A stretch of 64,000 nucleotides of DNA from Pseudomonas sp. GV071 (GTDB lineage Bacteria; Pseudomonadota; Gammaproteobacteria; Pseudomonadales; Pseudomonadaceae). The stretch lies in assembly GCF_003050835.1 (NCBI RefSeq), contig NZ_QAOJ01000012.1, forward strand, positions 151,455 through 215,454. Reading direction: 5' to 3'. The position numbers and the translations under genes were made by a program. This document shows positions 35,465 through 44,295 of this stretch, in pieces (the first letter of the stretch is position 1; each line of letters starts with the position of its first letter). The notes under the pieces were generated by a model. It saw nothing but the letters and a program-made list of their open reading frames with translations, was not told the origin of the DNA and made no database searches.

Positions 35465-36850
35465 TCACACCAACGCCGACAACCGCACATCCGCGCCCAA
35501 CACCCGCTGCAACTGCCCCGTGGCGGTGAACACCGGTACCGACACGGTGAAGCAGAACGCGTCGGTGGCCGAGGAGCGGTACACCGGGGTGATGTGGCTG
35601 CCCAATTGCTCAGCCACCGCGCGGAACCACGGCCGTTGTGCCCAGTTGCGGCCTTTGCAGCTGTCGCCCTTGGCCAAACCTGCGGCAAACACGTTCTCGC
35701 TCAGTTGCGTGCCGTCGCTGCCCACCAGGTAGAACAGCTCGAAACGCGGGTCGCGCTGCAAGGTGTCGCGCAGAAACTCTTCGGCCCGGCCCAATTCACC
35801 ATGCAGCGCCGCTTCCATGGCCAGGCGTTCGACGCTGGCCTGCACCTCTTTGTGAATCTGCAAGCGAAAAGCGCCGAGGCCGTCGAGCAGTTTGTCGCCG
35901 CTGCTGCGCACTGCCTGGCTGTGGGTCAGCACCTGGCCGGCCTTGCCCAGCAGGTCGGCAGCAACCCCGGCGATGTTCTGCACGTCGCCATTGATGGCGT
36001 GCACGGCAATGCCGATCTGTTCGGTGCCGGCGGCGATATGGCCGACCCGTTGGTCCAGTTGGTCCATGGCCGCGCGGGTGTGGCGCAGGTCTTCGCCCAT
36101 GCGCGTCATGCCGTCACGGCCATCGGCGACGGCGCTGTGCATGTGTTGGCCGGCGGTGCCGAGCTGAGCCATGCCATCGCGAAACCGCTCAATGATCTGG
36201 CTGACTTTGCCGGTGGCCTCGGTGGTATGCCCGGCCAGGCGCCGCACTTCATCGGCGACCACGGCAAAACCACGGCCATGCTCGCCCGCGCGTGCCGCTT
36301 CGATGGCGGCATTCAACGCCAGCAGGTTGGTCTGCTGGGAAATACTGGCGATCACCCCAAGCACCTGGCTGACTTCTTCCAGTTGGCCGACGAGCTGGGT
36401 AATCACCCCTTCCAGTTGGGTTTCGCTGGCGTCGATGGCATCCACCTGGCGCAGCACTTCGTCGCCAGTCTGCTGGCAACTGCGCAAGGTGCCGGAGACT
36501 TCCGCCGCCAGTTTCGCCACCTGGGCGGCGCCCGGCACCAGCTCGCTGTCGAGGGTGGTGCTGACTTCTTCGCTGGCGCTGGCGATCAGTTCGGAAGCCT
36601 GGGCCAGGCGTTGGCCGCTGGCTTCGGTTTCGCTGGCGATACGCGCCAGTTCCGGAGCGTGGGCGGCGATATCCACCGAGGCCGCCAGGCTGTCGCCGAG
36701 GCGCTGGTGCAGCGCACGGGTGAAGCCATTGAGGCGGGTATTGATGGGCTGCAGGTCGGACAGTTGACTGGTCAGGTCAAGGTTGTCCACCAGCAGACTC
36801 AAGGCGCCGTCGTCTTCCGCGCGACGGGCTTTGGTGCGCATTAGCAACAT
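35465..36850 (-). CDS. Soluble methyl-accepting chemotaxis protein with C-terminal PDC/Cache-like sensor
   Basis: This 461-residue protein has no membrane helix. The chemoreceptor signalling domain occupies the N-terminal and central part, with the tip QQTNLLALNAAIEAARAG and the following VADEVRRLAG. The C-terminal 110 residues (RFELFYLVGSDGTQLSENV, then a KGRNWAQRPWFRAV motif) look like a PDC/Cache ligand-binding fold, normally periplasmic and N-terminal. The ATG at 36850 follows GGGAGA; upstream in-frame sequence to 37099 overlaps the promoter of the divergent lipoprotein and is rejected. Confidence 0.9.
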   Translation of the reverse strand: MLLMRTKARRAEDDGALSLLVDNLDLTSQLSDLQPINTRLNGFTRALHQRLGDSLAASVDIAAHAPELARIASETEASGQRLAQASELIASASEEVSTTLDSELVPGAAQVAKLAAEVSGTLRSCQQTGDEVLRQVDAIDASETQLEGVITQLVGQLEEVSQVLGVIASISQQTNLLALNAAIEAARAGEHGRGFAVVADEVRRLAGHTTEATGKVSQIIERFRDGMAQLGTAGQHMHSAVADGRDGMTRMGEDLRHTRAAMDQLDQRVGHIAAGTEQIGIAVHAINGDVQNIAGVAADLLGKAGQVLTHSQAVRSSGDKLLDGLGAFRLQIHKEVQASVERLAMEAALHGELGRAEEFLRDTLQRDPRFELFYLVGSDGTQLSENVFAAGLAKGDSCKGRNWAQRPWFRAVAEQLGSHITPVYRSSATDAFCFTVSVPVFTATGQLQRVLGADVRLSALV

Positions 36851-37040
36851 AGTTGTGTTCTCCCTGTTAGGCCCACAGCCGTGCAAGCACAGTGCCACTA
36901 CGCTGACGCCAGTTTTTCTGGGGTGTGGCATCCCCCCCCCGCAGAAAAACCTGCCCACTTTTGATGGCCTGATCCAAAGGCCGGGCCCCTTTTGGTGCGC
37001 AGCGTCTAGGCTTGAGCCAGCCCCCTGTCGAGGACCGCCC

Positions 37041-37556
37041 ATGCGCGCCACGCTCTTGCTTCCCCTGCTCGCCACCCTGCTTCTCAGCGCCTGTAGCAAC
37101 GGGCCGGTGAACCAGCCCAGCGACCGTATCAGCCAGGCGCCACCCAGCGCTCAGGTGTACCGCAGCTTCACCATCAAACCGGTACGCACCAAGGGTCATC
37201 GGGTCGACTTGGAAGAGCGCTTCAACAGCGCCACCCAACGCGCGCTGGAAGCCAAGGGTTACGTGCTCCAGGACAACGGCGCCGACATGCAGGTGATCTA
37301 TGCCCTCGGCACCCAGGCACAGGAGGGTATCGAGCTGCGGCCGGTGATGGGCAGCAACGGCGCGATCTACACCCAGACCGAAATGACCAACGACGAAACC
37401 GCCGTGCTGGCCCTGCGCATTCTCGACAGCCGCGACCAGCGCGTGCTGTTCCAGGCGCAGATCAGCCGGCAGTTCACTAACCCGCAGTTCACCCAGCAAG
37501 CGTTCGACCAGGGTGTGGCAAAACTGCTGGAAGAATTCCCGCCGGCCAAACCCTGA
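37041..37556 (+). CDS. DUF4136-family lipoprotein
   Basis: This 171-residue protein begins with a lipoprotein signal (LLATLLLSACSNG, with the lipobox Cys near residue 18). The rest matches the DUF4136 pattern: a short Tyr/Phe strand, RFNSATQRALEAKGYVL and a late VLFQAQISRQF. Members are small envelope lipoproteins of unknown function. Ser after Cys suggests sorting to the outer membrane. The ATG at 37041 follows CGAGGACC. Confidence 0.9.
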   Translation: MRATLLLPLLATLLLSACSNGPVNQPSDRISQAPPSAQVYRSFTIKPVRTKGHRVDLEERFNSATQRALEAKGYVLQDNGADMQVIYALGTQAQEGIELRPVMGSNGAIYTQTEMTNDETAVLALRILDSRDQRVLFQAQISRQFTNPQFTQQAFDQGVAKLLEEFPPAKP

Positions 37557-37648
37557 ACGGCGCGACATATCCGCAAACAGCTGCGCGGTTCAGCCCCGCG
37601 CGGACAGTGGCTATTCTTCTGCCCACCTTTATCTCAGGAGCCATTGCC

Positions 37649-38083
37649 ATGCGCCGCCTCGCCCTGTTCTCCCTGTTGTTTGCCAGCACCCTGCAAGCGG
37701 CTGAGCCGATTGCCATCGACGTTTACCGCGACCCCAACTGCGGCTGCTGCAAGGCCTGGATCAGCCACCTGCAGAACAACGGTTTCAAGGTTGCCGACCA
37801 CGTCGAAAACGACATGAGCGCAGTGAAGACCCGCCTGGGGGTGCCGCACAGTCTGGGCAGCTGCCACACCGGAGTAATCGACGGCAAATTCGTCGAAGGC
37901 CATGTGCCGGCAGCCGACGTGCTCAAGCTGCGCCAGCGCGCGGATCTGATCGGTGCTGCCGTGCCTGGCATGCCCATGGGTTCACCAGGAATGGAACAAG
38001 GCGGCGTTAGCGATGCCTATGCTGTGATCGGTGTGCAGCGTGACGGCACCGAGCAGGTGCTGACGCGCTACCCCGGCCAGTGA
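37649..38083 (+). CDS. DUF411 metal-binding protein, secreted
   Basis: This 144-residue protein has a signal peptide (LALFSLLFASTLQAAEP) and the DUF411 core: DVYRDPNCGCCKAW with CxCC, and LGSCHTGVIDGKFVEGHVP. Related proteins occur in copper and other metal operons (CopG-like) and are thought to handle thiol or metal redox in the periplasm. The GGAGCCATTGCC before the ATG at 37649 fixes the start. It follows the DUF4136 lipoprotein by 92 bases. Confidence 0.9.
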   Translation: MRRLALFSLLFASTLQAAEPIAIDVYRDPNCGCCKAWISHLQNNGFKVADHVENDMSAVKTRLGVPHSLGSCHTGVIDGKFVEGHVPAADVLKLRQRADLIGAAVPGMPMGSPGMEQGGVSDAYAVIGVQRDGTEQVLTRYPGQ

Positions 38084-38157
38084 TTTAGCTGACCGTCGGC
38101 CTGGCGCCCGTCGCACCGAGCAGCGACACTCAAACGCCACGGATCAGGAGAAGAGCC

Positions 38158-39042
38158 ATGCTCTGGAAGAAAGGCCGACGCAGCGACAACGTAGTGGATG
38201 CCCGCGACAGCGGTGGCGGTGGCGGCGGCATGCGCATCGGCGGTGGCAAGGGTCTGAGCCTGGGCGCGGTGGCGATCATCGTGGTGTTCGGCCTGATCAC
38301 CGGCCAGGACCCGATGCAGATCCTCGGTCAGTTGGCCAACCAGGCCGGCATCTCCACCGCCCCCACCCAGCAGCAAGGTCATGCGCCGGCGGCCAATGAC
38401 GAGCAGGCCGAGTTCGTCCGCGCCGTGCTTGGCGACACCGAAGACACCTGGCGCGCCATCTTCCAACAGGCCGGCAAGCAGTATCAGGACCCAACCCTGG
38501 TGTTGTTTCGCGGCGGGGTGAATTCGGCCTGCGGCTTCGCCTCTTCGGCCACCGGCCCGTTCTACTGCCCGGGCGACCACCAGGTGTACCTCGACTTGGA
38601 TTTCTTCAAGGAAATGGCCCAGCGCTTTTCTGCTGCGGGCGATTTTGCCCAGGCCTACGTGATCGCCCACGAGGTCGGCCACCACGTGCAGACGCTGTTG
38701 GGCATCTCCGCCAAAGTGAACAACGCCCGCCAGGCCGGGGCCAAGATGGAAGGCGCCAACGGCTTGCTGGTGCGTCAGGAATTGCAGGCCGACTGCCTGG
38801 CCGGGGTGTGGGCCTTCCACGCTCAGCAGCGGTTGAACTGGCTGGAACCGGGTGACCTCGAAGAAGCCCTGAACGCCGCCAACGCCATAGGCGATGACCG
38901 CCTGCAGAAACAGGCCCGCGGCCAGGTGGTGCCAGACTCCTTCACTCACGGCACCTCGCAGCAGCGGGTGCGCTGGTTCAAGACCGGGTATGAGGGTGGC
39001 AAGGTGAGTGGCTGCGATACGTTTAAGGCCACCACGCTCTAA
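38158..39042 (+). CDS. YpfJ-family neutral zinc metallopeptidase
   Basis: This 294-residue protein has a cytoplasmic Gly-rich leader (DSGGGGGGMRIGGGKG), one membrane helix (LSLGAVAIIVVFGLITG) and an extracytoplasmic domain. VIAHEVGHHVQTLLG is the HExxH zinc site, and QELQADCLAGVWAF provides the distal Glu/Asp. The family (DUF1541/YpfJ) is common but substrates are unknown. The ATG at 38158 follows AGGAGAAGAGCC. Confidence 0.93.
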   Translation: MLWKKGRRSDNVVDARDSGGGGGGMRIGGGKGLSLGAVAIIVVFGLITGQDPMQILGQLANQAGISTAPTQQQGHAPAANDEQAEFVRAVLGDTEDTWRAIFQQAGKQYQDPTLVLFRGGVNSACGFASSATGPFYCPGDHQVYLDLDFFKEMAQRFSAAGDFAQAYVIAHEVGHHVQTLLGISAKVNNARQAGAKMEGANGLLVRQELQADCLAGVWAFHAQQRLNWLEPGDLEEALNAANAIGDDRLQKQARGQVVPDSFTHGTSQQRVRWFKTGYEGGKVSGCDTFKATTL

Positions 39043-39056
39043 ATTCTGTGCGATCC

Positions 39057-39081
39057 GTAGGAGCGGCTTCAGCCGCGATGT
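39057..39081. repeat. Single REP unit
   Basis: GTAGGAGCGGCTTCAGCCGCGATG is one full REP unit without its partner. It lies 15 bases after the ypfJ-like stop and can itself form the GCGGCT/AGCCGC hairpin. Confidence 0.85.
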
Positions 39082-39121
39082 TCTACCATCCGCGCCCTCT
39101 CTCGCTCGCGGATATTCAGGT

Positions 39122-39649
39122 ATGAAAATCGCTCTGCTGCCGGCCGCCCTGGCCCTGTGCTGTGCCTTCGCCCATGCTGAAGGTGGCCCCGACGTAACAG
39201 CCGACGCCCCGCCCAAGGAACTGGTAACCCAGGTTGATCACCTGGTCGCCCTGCTGCGCGACGGCTTCGCCACCGGCTACCCGGAGGCGACCATGACGCA
39301 AACCCTGACCCTGTCCAAATACGAGCAAGTGACCCTGGCAGTGTTCACCGTCGAAGGCTTCGACAAGGGCAACAGCTACAACCAGTACCTGGCCGTGTTC
39401 GAGCCCGACGCCACGGAAGAAGGCGATGCGCACTACCGGCTGATCGATGTAATGCAGATCGGCGGCGATAACTTCCGTGCCATTCAGGAGCTGAACGCCA
39501 GCGCCAGCCGCGATGAGCAGACCCGCACCGTCACCTTCAACATCCCGGCGATGGCCAACTCGGTGGACGACTCACCGAACTTCCCCAGCCAGCCGGTGGT
39601 GATCGCCCTGACTCTGGAGCATGACCGTCTGGCCGAAGTAAAACCCTGA
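39122..39649 (+). CDS. Secreted protein of unknown function
   Basis: This 175-residue protein has a clear signal peptide (MKIALLPAALALCCAFAHAE). The mature part is soluble and mixed alpha/beta with no recognised domain, Cys-free after the signal, and contains ITLTL-like strands near its end. It is close behind ypfJ (a REP unit is between) and 87 bases before a sensor kinase gene, so it may or may not belong to an operon with it. I do not recognise the family. Confidence 0.82.
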   Translation: MKIALLPAALALCCAFAHAEGGPDVTADAPPKELVTQVDHLVALLRDGFATGYPEATMTQTLTLSKYEQVTLAVFTVEGFDKGNSYNQYLAVFEPDATEEGDAHYRLIDVMQIGGDNFRAIQELNASASRDEQTRTVTFNIPAMANSVDDSPNFPSQPVVIALTLEHDRLAEVKP

Positions 39650-39736
39650 ATTGCCATGGCGGCCAAACGCCGCTAGCAAGCACAACGAAAGCGACTACTA
39701 TGCCTAATCGTCGCCGTAGTCCGGGGTGGGAAAGCC

Positions 39737-40855
39737 ATGCGTTTAGCCGAGTTCATTGTCGCCACCGTTGATCGCATCGTCGATGAATGGGAGGCCTTTG
39801 CCATGACCATTCGCCCGGCGGCCGACAGCATGAACCGCGCAGAGCTGCGCGACCACGCGCGCTCCATTCTGCTGGCTGCAGCGCGCGACATGAACACAGA
39901 GCAGAGCGCCATGGAGCGCGCGGCCAAGGCCATGGGCGAAGGCCCGGAAAAGACCCCGAGCCTCGACGTGGCCGCCGCCAGCCACGGCGAACTGCGCCAC
40001 CAGGTGGGTTTTGACCTGGTGCAGATGACCTCCGAATTCCGTCACCTGCGCGCCAGCGTGATCCGCCTGTGGACCGACAGCCTGGTGCAGATGGAACTGG
40101 TGCACATGCGCGACCTGATCCGCTTCAACGAAGCCATCGACGAAGCGCTGGCCGAGTCCACCGCCGCCTATGCCGAGCAGGTCAACCATTCCCGCGATAT
40201 CTTCCTGGCCATTCTGGGCCACGATCTGCGCGCGCCGTTGCAGGCGGTGAGCATGTCCAGCGAGCTGCTGGCGAGCAAAGCCGGCCTCGATGACAAAGGC
40301 CGCAGCCACGTACAGCGCATCCGCAACAGCACCCGACACATGAGCGCGATGGTCAACGATCTGCTGGAATTCGTGCGCAGCCGTCTGGGCAACAGCCTGC
40401 CAATCGTGCGAATCCCGGTGGACATGAGCGCGCTATGCCAGGCCGCCATCGACGAAGCCGCCGCCGGCCAACCCTTGAGCGACCTGCACTTCGAGGTGCA
40501 AGGCGCCACCGAGGGCGAATGGGATCAGGGCCGTATCGAGCAATTGCTGCAGAACCTGATCGGCAACGCGCTGCAGCACGGCGCGAGCAACCTACCCATT
40601 ACCCTACGCCTGCTCGGCGAGCCCGACAGCGTAACGCTGACCCTGCACAACCACGGCGAGCCGATTGCCGAGAGCGCCATCTCCACCCTCTTCTATCCCC
40701 TGGTACGCAGCACCAGCGACCGCGCCGGCGAAACCAGCCTGGGGTTGGGCTTGTTTATCGTCAACGAAGTGGTGATCGCCCACGGCGGCACGATTCAGGT
40801 GGTCTCCAATGAGGCAGACGGCACCACGTTTACAGTGATGTTGCCCAAGCACTGA
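39737..40855 (+). CDS. Soluble sensor histidine kinase
   Basis: This 372-residue kinase has no membrane helix. The N-terminal 150 residues are helical and resemble RsbRD-type stress-sensor modules. AILGHDLRAPLQAVSMSSEL is the phosphorylated H-box, and the ATPase domain shows LLQNLIGNALQHGA (N-box) and SLGLGLFIVNEVVIAHGGTI (G-box). No response regulator gene is adjacent, so its partner is encoded elsewhere. The ATG at 39737 follows GGGGTGGGAAAG. Confidence 0.9.
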   Translation: MRLAEFIVATVDRIVDEWEAFAMTIRPAADSMNRAELRDHARSILLAAARDMNTEQSAMERAAKAMGEGPEKTPSLDVAAASHGELRHQVGFDLVQMTSEFRHLRASVIRLWTDSLVQMELVHMRDLIRFNEAIDEALAESTAAYAEQVNHSRDIFLAILGHDLRAPLQAVSMSSELLASKAGLDDKGRSHVQRIRNSTRHMSAMVNDLLEFVRSRLGNSLPIVRIPVDMSALCQAAIDEAAAGQPLSDLHFEVQGATEGEWDQGRIEQLLQNLIGNALQHGASNLPITLRLLGEPDSVTLTLHNHGEPIAESAISTLFYPLVRSTSDRAGETSLGLGLFIVNEVVIAHGGTIQVVSNEADGTTFTVMLPKH

Positions 40856-40885
40856 AGCGCCCAGCCGCGATAGCCCCGCCGTCCA

Positions 40886-41785
40886 TCAAGGCACCGGCGT
40901 GCCATACCCCGCCGAAAACAACAGGCCCAACACCACCGGCATCACCGCCGCACTGCCCAGGTTGCCGATCAGCACCAGGGAGGCCACGGTGTGCGGCGCA
41001 CGCTGGTATTGCTCGGCGAGCATGTAGTTGAGCACCGCCGGTGGCAGCGCGGCGAACACCCAGAGGCAGGCCAGTTGCAGGCCTTGCAGGTCGAATAGCT
41101 GAATCAGAGGCCAGGCCAGAATCAACCCACTCAGTGGGCAGGCCACGGCGCCAAGCAGGCCGATTTTCCAGGCGCTGAAATCCACATCGAGCATGCGCAC
41201 ACCGAGGGCGAACAGCATCAGCGGTACGCAGGTGCTGCCGAGCATATTGGCCGACTCCAGAAACCAGTGCGGCAGGTGCAGCTCGGCGAGGTTGAGCGCG
41301 AGCCCGGCAATGGTCGCCAGCACCACCGGAATGCGGTACAGGCGCCACACCGGCGTGGCCGGGTCGAGCATGCGCAGGCCGACGGTGAAGTGCAGCAGCA
41401 TCTCGACGATAAACAGCACCACCGCTGCCGGCAGCGCCTTCTCGCCAAACGCCAACACCATCAGCGGCAGGCCCATGTTGCCGGTGTTGTTGAACATCAT
41501 CGGCGGCAGAAAGGTGCGCCAATCCAGCTTGAGCAACCGCGTGAGCGGCCACAGCAGCAGGCCGGAACCGAGCACAATCACCGCGCCAGCCACTGCCAGG
41601 CTGGCGTAGTCCTGCAGCGCCGCCTTGCTGTCGGCGAGCACGGCGAAGATTAGCAGCGGCACCAGCAGTTCCATGTTCAGGGTATTGAGGCCGCGCATAT
41701 CCGGTTTACGGAAATGGCCGTACAGCGCACCGCAGCCGGCAATCAGAAACACCGGCAGCAGGGTGGAAAGAATCTGGGAAAACAT
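40886..41785 (-). CDS. AEC-family (auxin efflux carrier-like) transporter
   Basis: This 299-residue membrane protein has ten helices in two inverted halves. FNNTGNMGLPLMVLAFGE is the conserved NNxGNxGLP motif of the AEC family, with a matching LIGNLGSAAVMPVVL near the end. Bacterial members export small organic acids (malonate, malate) or amino-acid derivatives. Nothing nearby indicates the substrate. It converges on the kinase gene. Confidence 0.9.
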   Translation of the reverse strand: MFSQILSTLLPVFLIAGCGALYGHFRKPDMRGLNTLNMELLVPLLIFAVLADSKAALQDYASLAVAGAVIVLGSGLLLWPLTRLLKLDWRTFLPPMMFNNTGNMGLPLMVLAFGEKALPAAVVLFIVEMLLHFTVGLRMLDPATPVWRLYRIPVVLATIAGLALNLAELHLPHWFLESANMLGSTCVPLMLFALGVRMLDVDFSAWKIGLLGAVACPLSGLILAWPLIQLFDLQGLQLACLWVFAALPPAVLNYMLAEQYQRAPHTVASLVLIGNLGSAAVMPVVLGLLFSAGYGTPVP

Positions 41786-42149
41786 TACCGCTCCAGAGCA
41801 AGGCGAGGCAGATCGTTAGCTTGGCAAGCATCGTGCCGGGGCCCGGAAGTGCTTTCAACCCCTACTAGCGACTTAATAGCGTCTAGCCAGCGGCTTTGCG
41901 CTTATCTGATGGCCTTTTCGACAGCCCGTCGATTTTTTGCTCTGCATCGACGAATGGCGGCCCATCCGAAACTCATAGGGGTAAAGTCGGACCGCTCTAG
42001 CTTGCGGTTCAGCGCCATAAACGCCCCACAAGAGGGTCGACCGCAAGCGTGGACGACAGGTTGCAACAGTGTGCCAACCGCTGCTGCGACAACTGGCCGA
42101 GCGCCCCTGCCAGCGTGCACGCCACTCCTCAACATCTGGAGTGCAAGTG
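41786..42149. other. 364-base divergent intergenic region with a hairpin
   Basis: This gap lies between the AEC carrier and the porin genes. GCTTGCGGT (42000-42008) and ACCGCAAGC (42040-42048) form a perfect 9-bp stem around a 31-base loop. TCGAC-AGCCC-GTCGA followed by TTTTTT (41918-41938) could be a weak plus-strand terminator. Minus-strand frames here lack ribosome-binding sites and are not called as genes. Confidence 0.5.
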
Positions 42150-42872
42150 ATGAACAAACTGAAAGCCAGCCTACTGGCCGTGACCGTTTTTGCCTGTGCT
42201 GACGCCCATGCCCAGGTGCTGCAGCGCGAGCTGGGTGATTACGACCTGCAACTCGGCACCACGCCCACCCGCAGCATGGCCCAGGGCCTGGTGCAGCCCT
42301 CACAGAGCGGCACCTTTCAAGGCGGTCTGGACCTGACCCACGACAGCGGCTGGTACTTCGGCCAATGGTCGCCGAGCATGGGCATCGCCCGTGACAGCCA
42401 ACTGGAGCTCGACTCCTACAGCGGCTTCAAGCGCCCGTTCAACAACCGCTTCGGTTACGAAATGGGCTTGATTCGCTACAGCCACCCAGGCTTGAGCGCC
42501 AACGACAGCAACGAGTACTACGCCGGCCTCACCCTGCTTGAAAGCCGCTTCGGCGCGGCCTTCAGCCAGGCACCGGGGCGTGCCGACAGCACCTTGCTGA
42601 TGGACCTGGCGTTGCAGCCGCCGCTGGCGATAAACCTGTCGATGAAGTACGCCAACCACTCGCTGGATGATGCTGTGGGTTATGGCGATGGGCGCCTGGT
42701 GCGGGTGTTCAATGACTGGTCGCTGAACCTGTCGCGCCCCTGGGCGGGCATCGACCTGAACCTCTCCTACAGCGGCTCCAGCCTCAGCGGGCCGCAGTGC
42801 GTGGCCTACTCTGGACACAACGGCTATTGCGAGGACTACGTGATGTTCAAGGCCGAACGCACGCTGTTCTGA
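42150..42872 (+). CDS. TorF-family putative outer-membrane porin
   Basis: This 240-residue protein has a signal peptide (SLLAVTVFACADAHAQV) and alternating strands that end in Phe (AERTLF), as in outer-membrane barrels. GGLDLTHDSGWYFGQWSPSM and GYEMGLIRYSHPG match the TorF/Gcw_chp family. It probably forms a small channel; the solute is unknown. The ATG at 42150 is preceded by CTGGAGTGCAAG. Confidence 0.85.
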   Translation: MNKLKASLLAVTVFACADAHAQVLQRELGDYDLQLGTTPTRSMAQGLVQPSQSGTFQGGLDLTHDSGWYFGQWSPSMGIARDSQLELDSYSGFKRPFNNRFGYEMGLIRYSHPGLSANDSNEYYAGLTLLESRFGAAFSQAPGRADSTLLMDLALQPPLAINLSMKYANHSLDDAVGYGDGRLVRVFNDWSLNLSRPWAGIDLNLSYSGSSLSGPQCVAYSGHNGYCEDYVMFKAERTLF

Positions 42873-42897
42873 ACCTGGCTAAGGGTTCTGAGCCGGT

Positions 42898-43197
42898 TTA
42901 CTCGCTGAGAAACCGCCCGAGCTGGCTTTTGAGCTGGCGGTTTTCGCGGCGCACCTGCTCCAGGTCGTCGAGCAGTTGCAGGGCCAGGGCGATGCCCGAC
43001 CACTCAAGCTCCAGCTCGCGCTGCAAACGTGCGGCGCGCCGGCAGGTGATCAGCGCGTGCTGGTCGAACTCCCAGCTGTCAGGACCGCGCCCGGGCGGGT
43101 CGATGATGCCGTGCTCGACGATTTCAATCAGCAGTGCGGCGGGAATCGCCACGGTCTGACAAAGCTCTTGCATGCCTAATGGGACGCTCATAGTCAT
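42898..43197 (-). CDS. cbpM: Chaperone modulator CbpM
   Basis: This approximately 99-residue partner binds CbpA and inhibits its J-domain. It has an N-terminal MerR-like helix-turn-helix (AIPAALLIEIVEHGIIDP) and a C-terminal coiled helix (LLDDLEQVRRENRQLKSQL). The ATG at 43197 overlaps the cbpA stop as ATGA, with GGAG just upstream; the ATG at 43191 has better spacing to the same GGAG and is an alternative. It is translated coupled to cbpA. Confidence 0.9.
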   Translation of the reverse strand: MTMSVPLGMQELCQTVAIPAALLIEIVEHGIIDPPGRGPDSWEFDQHALITCRRAARLQRELELEWSGIALALQLLDDLEQVRRENRQLKSQLGRFLSE

Positions 43198-44117
43198 TTG
43201 CTCCATTCGCTGCGGGGATCGAACTCGACCTTCTGCGCCAACTTCTCCCAGAGTTTGCGCGCATCGTCGCTGGTGGTTTTCGGCATCACGACTTTCAACT
43301 GCGCATACAGGTCGCCACGCTCGCCGTTCTTGTTGCCCAGGCCACGGCCTTTCACGCGCAGGCGCTGACCGCTCTGGCTGTTGGCCGGAATGGTCAGGGT
43401 GATGCGGCCGCTCAGGGTCGGTGCCTCAACCTTGGTGCCGAGTGCCGCTTCCCACGGCGCCAGCGGCACGGTGAGCACCAGGTCGCTGCCTTGCACATCG
43501 AACAGCGGGTGCGGCGCAAAGCGGATGTTCAGGTACAGATCGCCCGCCGGCCCACCGGCCATACCGGGGCCACCCTGGCCTTTGAGGCGGATACGCTCGC
43601 CATCCACCACGCCGACCGGAATCTTCACGTTGAGGCTTTTGCTCTGCGCAGGCTGGCCCATGGAGCCCGGCAACTGGAAGGAGATTTTCTTCGCTTCGCC
43701 GTCGAGGGTTTCCTCGAGAAACACCGGCAGTTCCATCTCTACGTCCTGGCCTTTGCGCGCCCGGTTGCGCGCTTCTTCGGCGCCACCGCCACGGCGGAAG
43801 ATCGACTCGAAGAAGTCCGAGTAGTCGCCACCATAGGCATCGGTAAAAGCGCCGGCGCCCGGCTGGCGGCCACGCGGATGCTCGAACGGCCGGCCGTGCT
43901 GGCCATACTTGCGCAGGTCATCGAACTCGGCGCGTTTGTCCGCATCCTTGAGCACGTCGTAGGCCTCGGCCACTTCCTTGAAGTGCACTTCGGCGTCTTT
44001 TTCCTTGCTCACGTCGGGGTGATATTTGCGCGCGAGTTTGCGGTAAGCGGCTTTGATCGCCTTCTCGTCCGCGGTGGGTTCAACACCCAGAATCTTGTAG
44101 TAATCCTTGAAGTCCAT
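43194..44117 (-). CDS. cbpA: DnaJ-like co-chaperone, curved-DNA-binding protein CbpA
   Basis: This 307-residue protein has an N-terminal J-domain (DYYKILGVEPTADEKAIKAA, then the HPD motif in KYHPDVS), a Gly/Phe-type linker (SDFFESIFRRGGG) and two C-terminal beta domains with no zinc finger. It stimulates DnaK and can bind curved DNA. The ATG at 44117 is preceded by a near-perfect AAAGGAGG. cbpM follows with a four-base overlap. Confidence 0.95.
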   Translation of the reverse strand: MDFKDYYKILGVEPTADEKAIKAAYRKLARKYHPDVSKEKDAEVHFKEVAEAYDVLKDADKRAEFDDLRKYGQHGRPFEHPRGRQPGAGAFTDAYGGDYSDFFESIFRRGGGAEEARNRARKGQDVEMELPVFLEETLDGEAKKISFQLPGSMGQPAQSKSLNVKIPVGVVDGERIRLKGQGGPGMAGGPAGDLYLNIRFAPHPLFDVQGSDLVLTVPLAPWEAALGTKVEAPTLSGRITLTIPANSQSGQRLRVKGRGLGNKNGERGDLYAQLKVVMPKTTSDDARKLWEKLAQKVEFDPRSEWSK

Positions 44118-44175
44118 CGAGCCTCCTTTCACTGCAGGCACGGTGATGCTGACAGGTTGAAGTGGATAAAAAGTT

Positions 44176-44295
44176 AAAAACGTAGCGAGCGAAGGTTAGG
44201 CAAGGCAAAAACAAACGAAAAAGCGGAGTTGGCTGTAGCCAATGAGCATTTTGAGTTTGTTTTTAACGCCGCATAACCGAGCGCAGTAGTTTTTC
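44176..44295. repeat. Long palindromic element, about 120 bases
   Basis: Nested arms TTGGCT-GT-AGCCAA (44229-44242) and AAAAACAAAC/GTTTGTTTTT (44207-44216 and 44255-44264), plus GGTTA/TAACC further out, give an imperfect dyad centred near 44235. Outer ends are A-rich on the left and T-rich on the right. It lies between cbpA and the DksA-like gene and could act as a two-way terminator or a small mobile palindrome. Confidence 0.6.

Noticed and set aside
36851..37099. N-terminal extension of the soluble chemoreceptor
   Set aside because: The extension reads through the promoter of the divergent lipoprotein gene, has no family similarity, and the start at 36850 has a good GGGAGA site.
41918..41938. 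Possible terminator TCGAC-AGCCC-GTCGA followed by TTTTTT
   Set aside because: The stem has only five pairs and no plus-strand gene ends just before it, so it was left as a note rather than called as a feature.
41873..42303. Minus-strand frames overlapping the porin gene start
   Set aside because: They overlap the signal peptide of a supported gene, lack ribosome-binding sites and have low-complexity basic composition.
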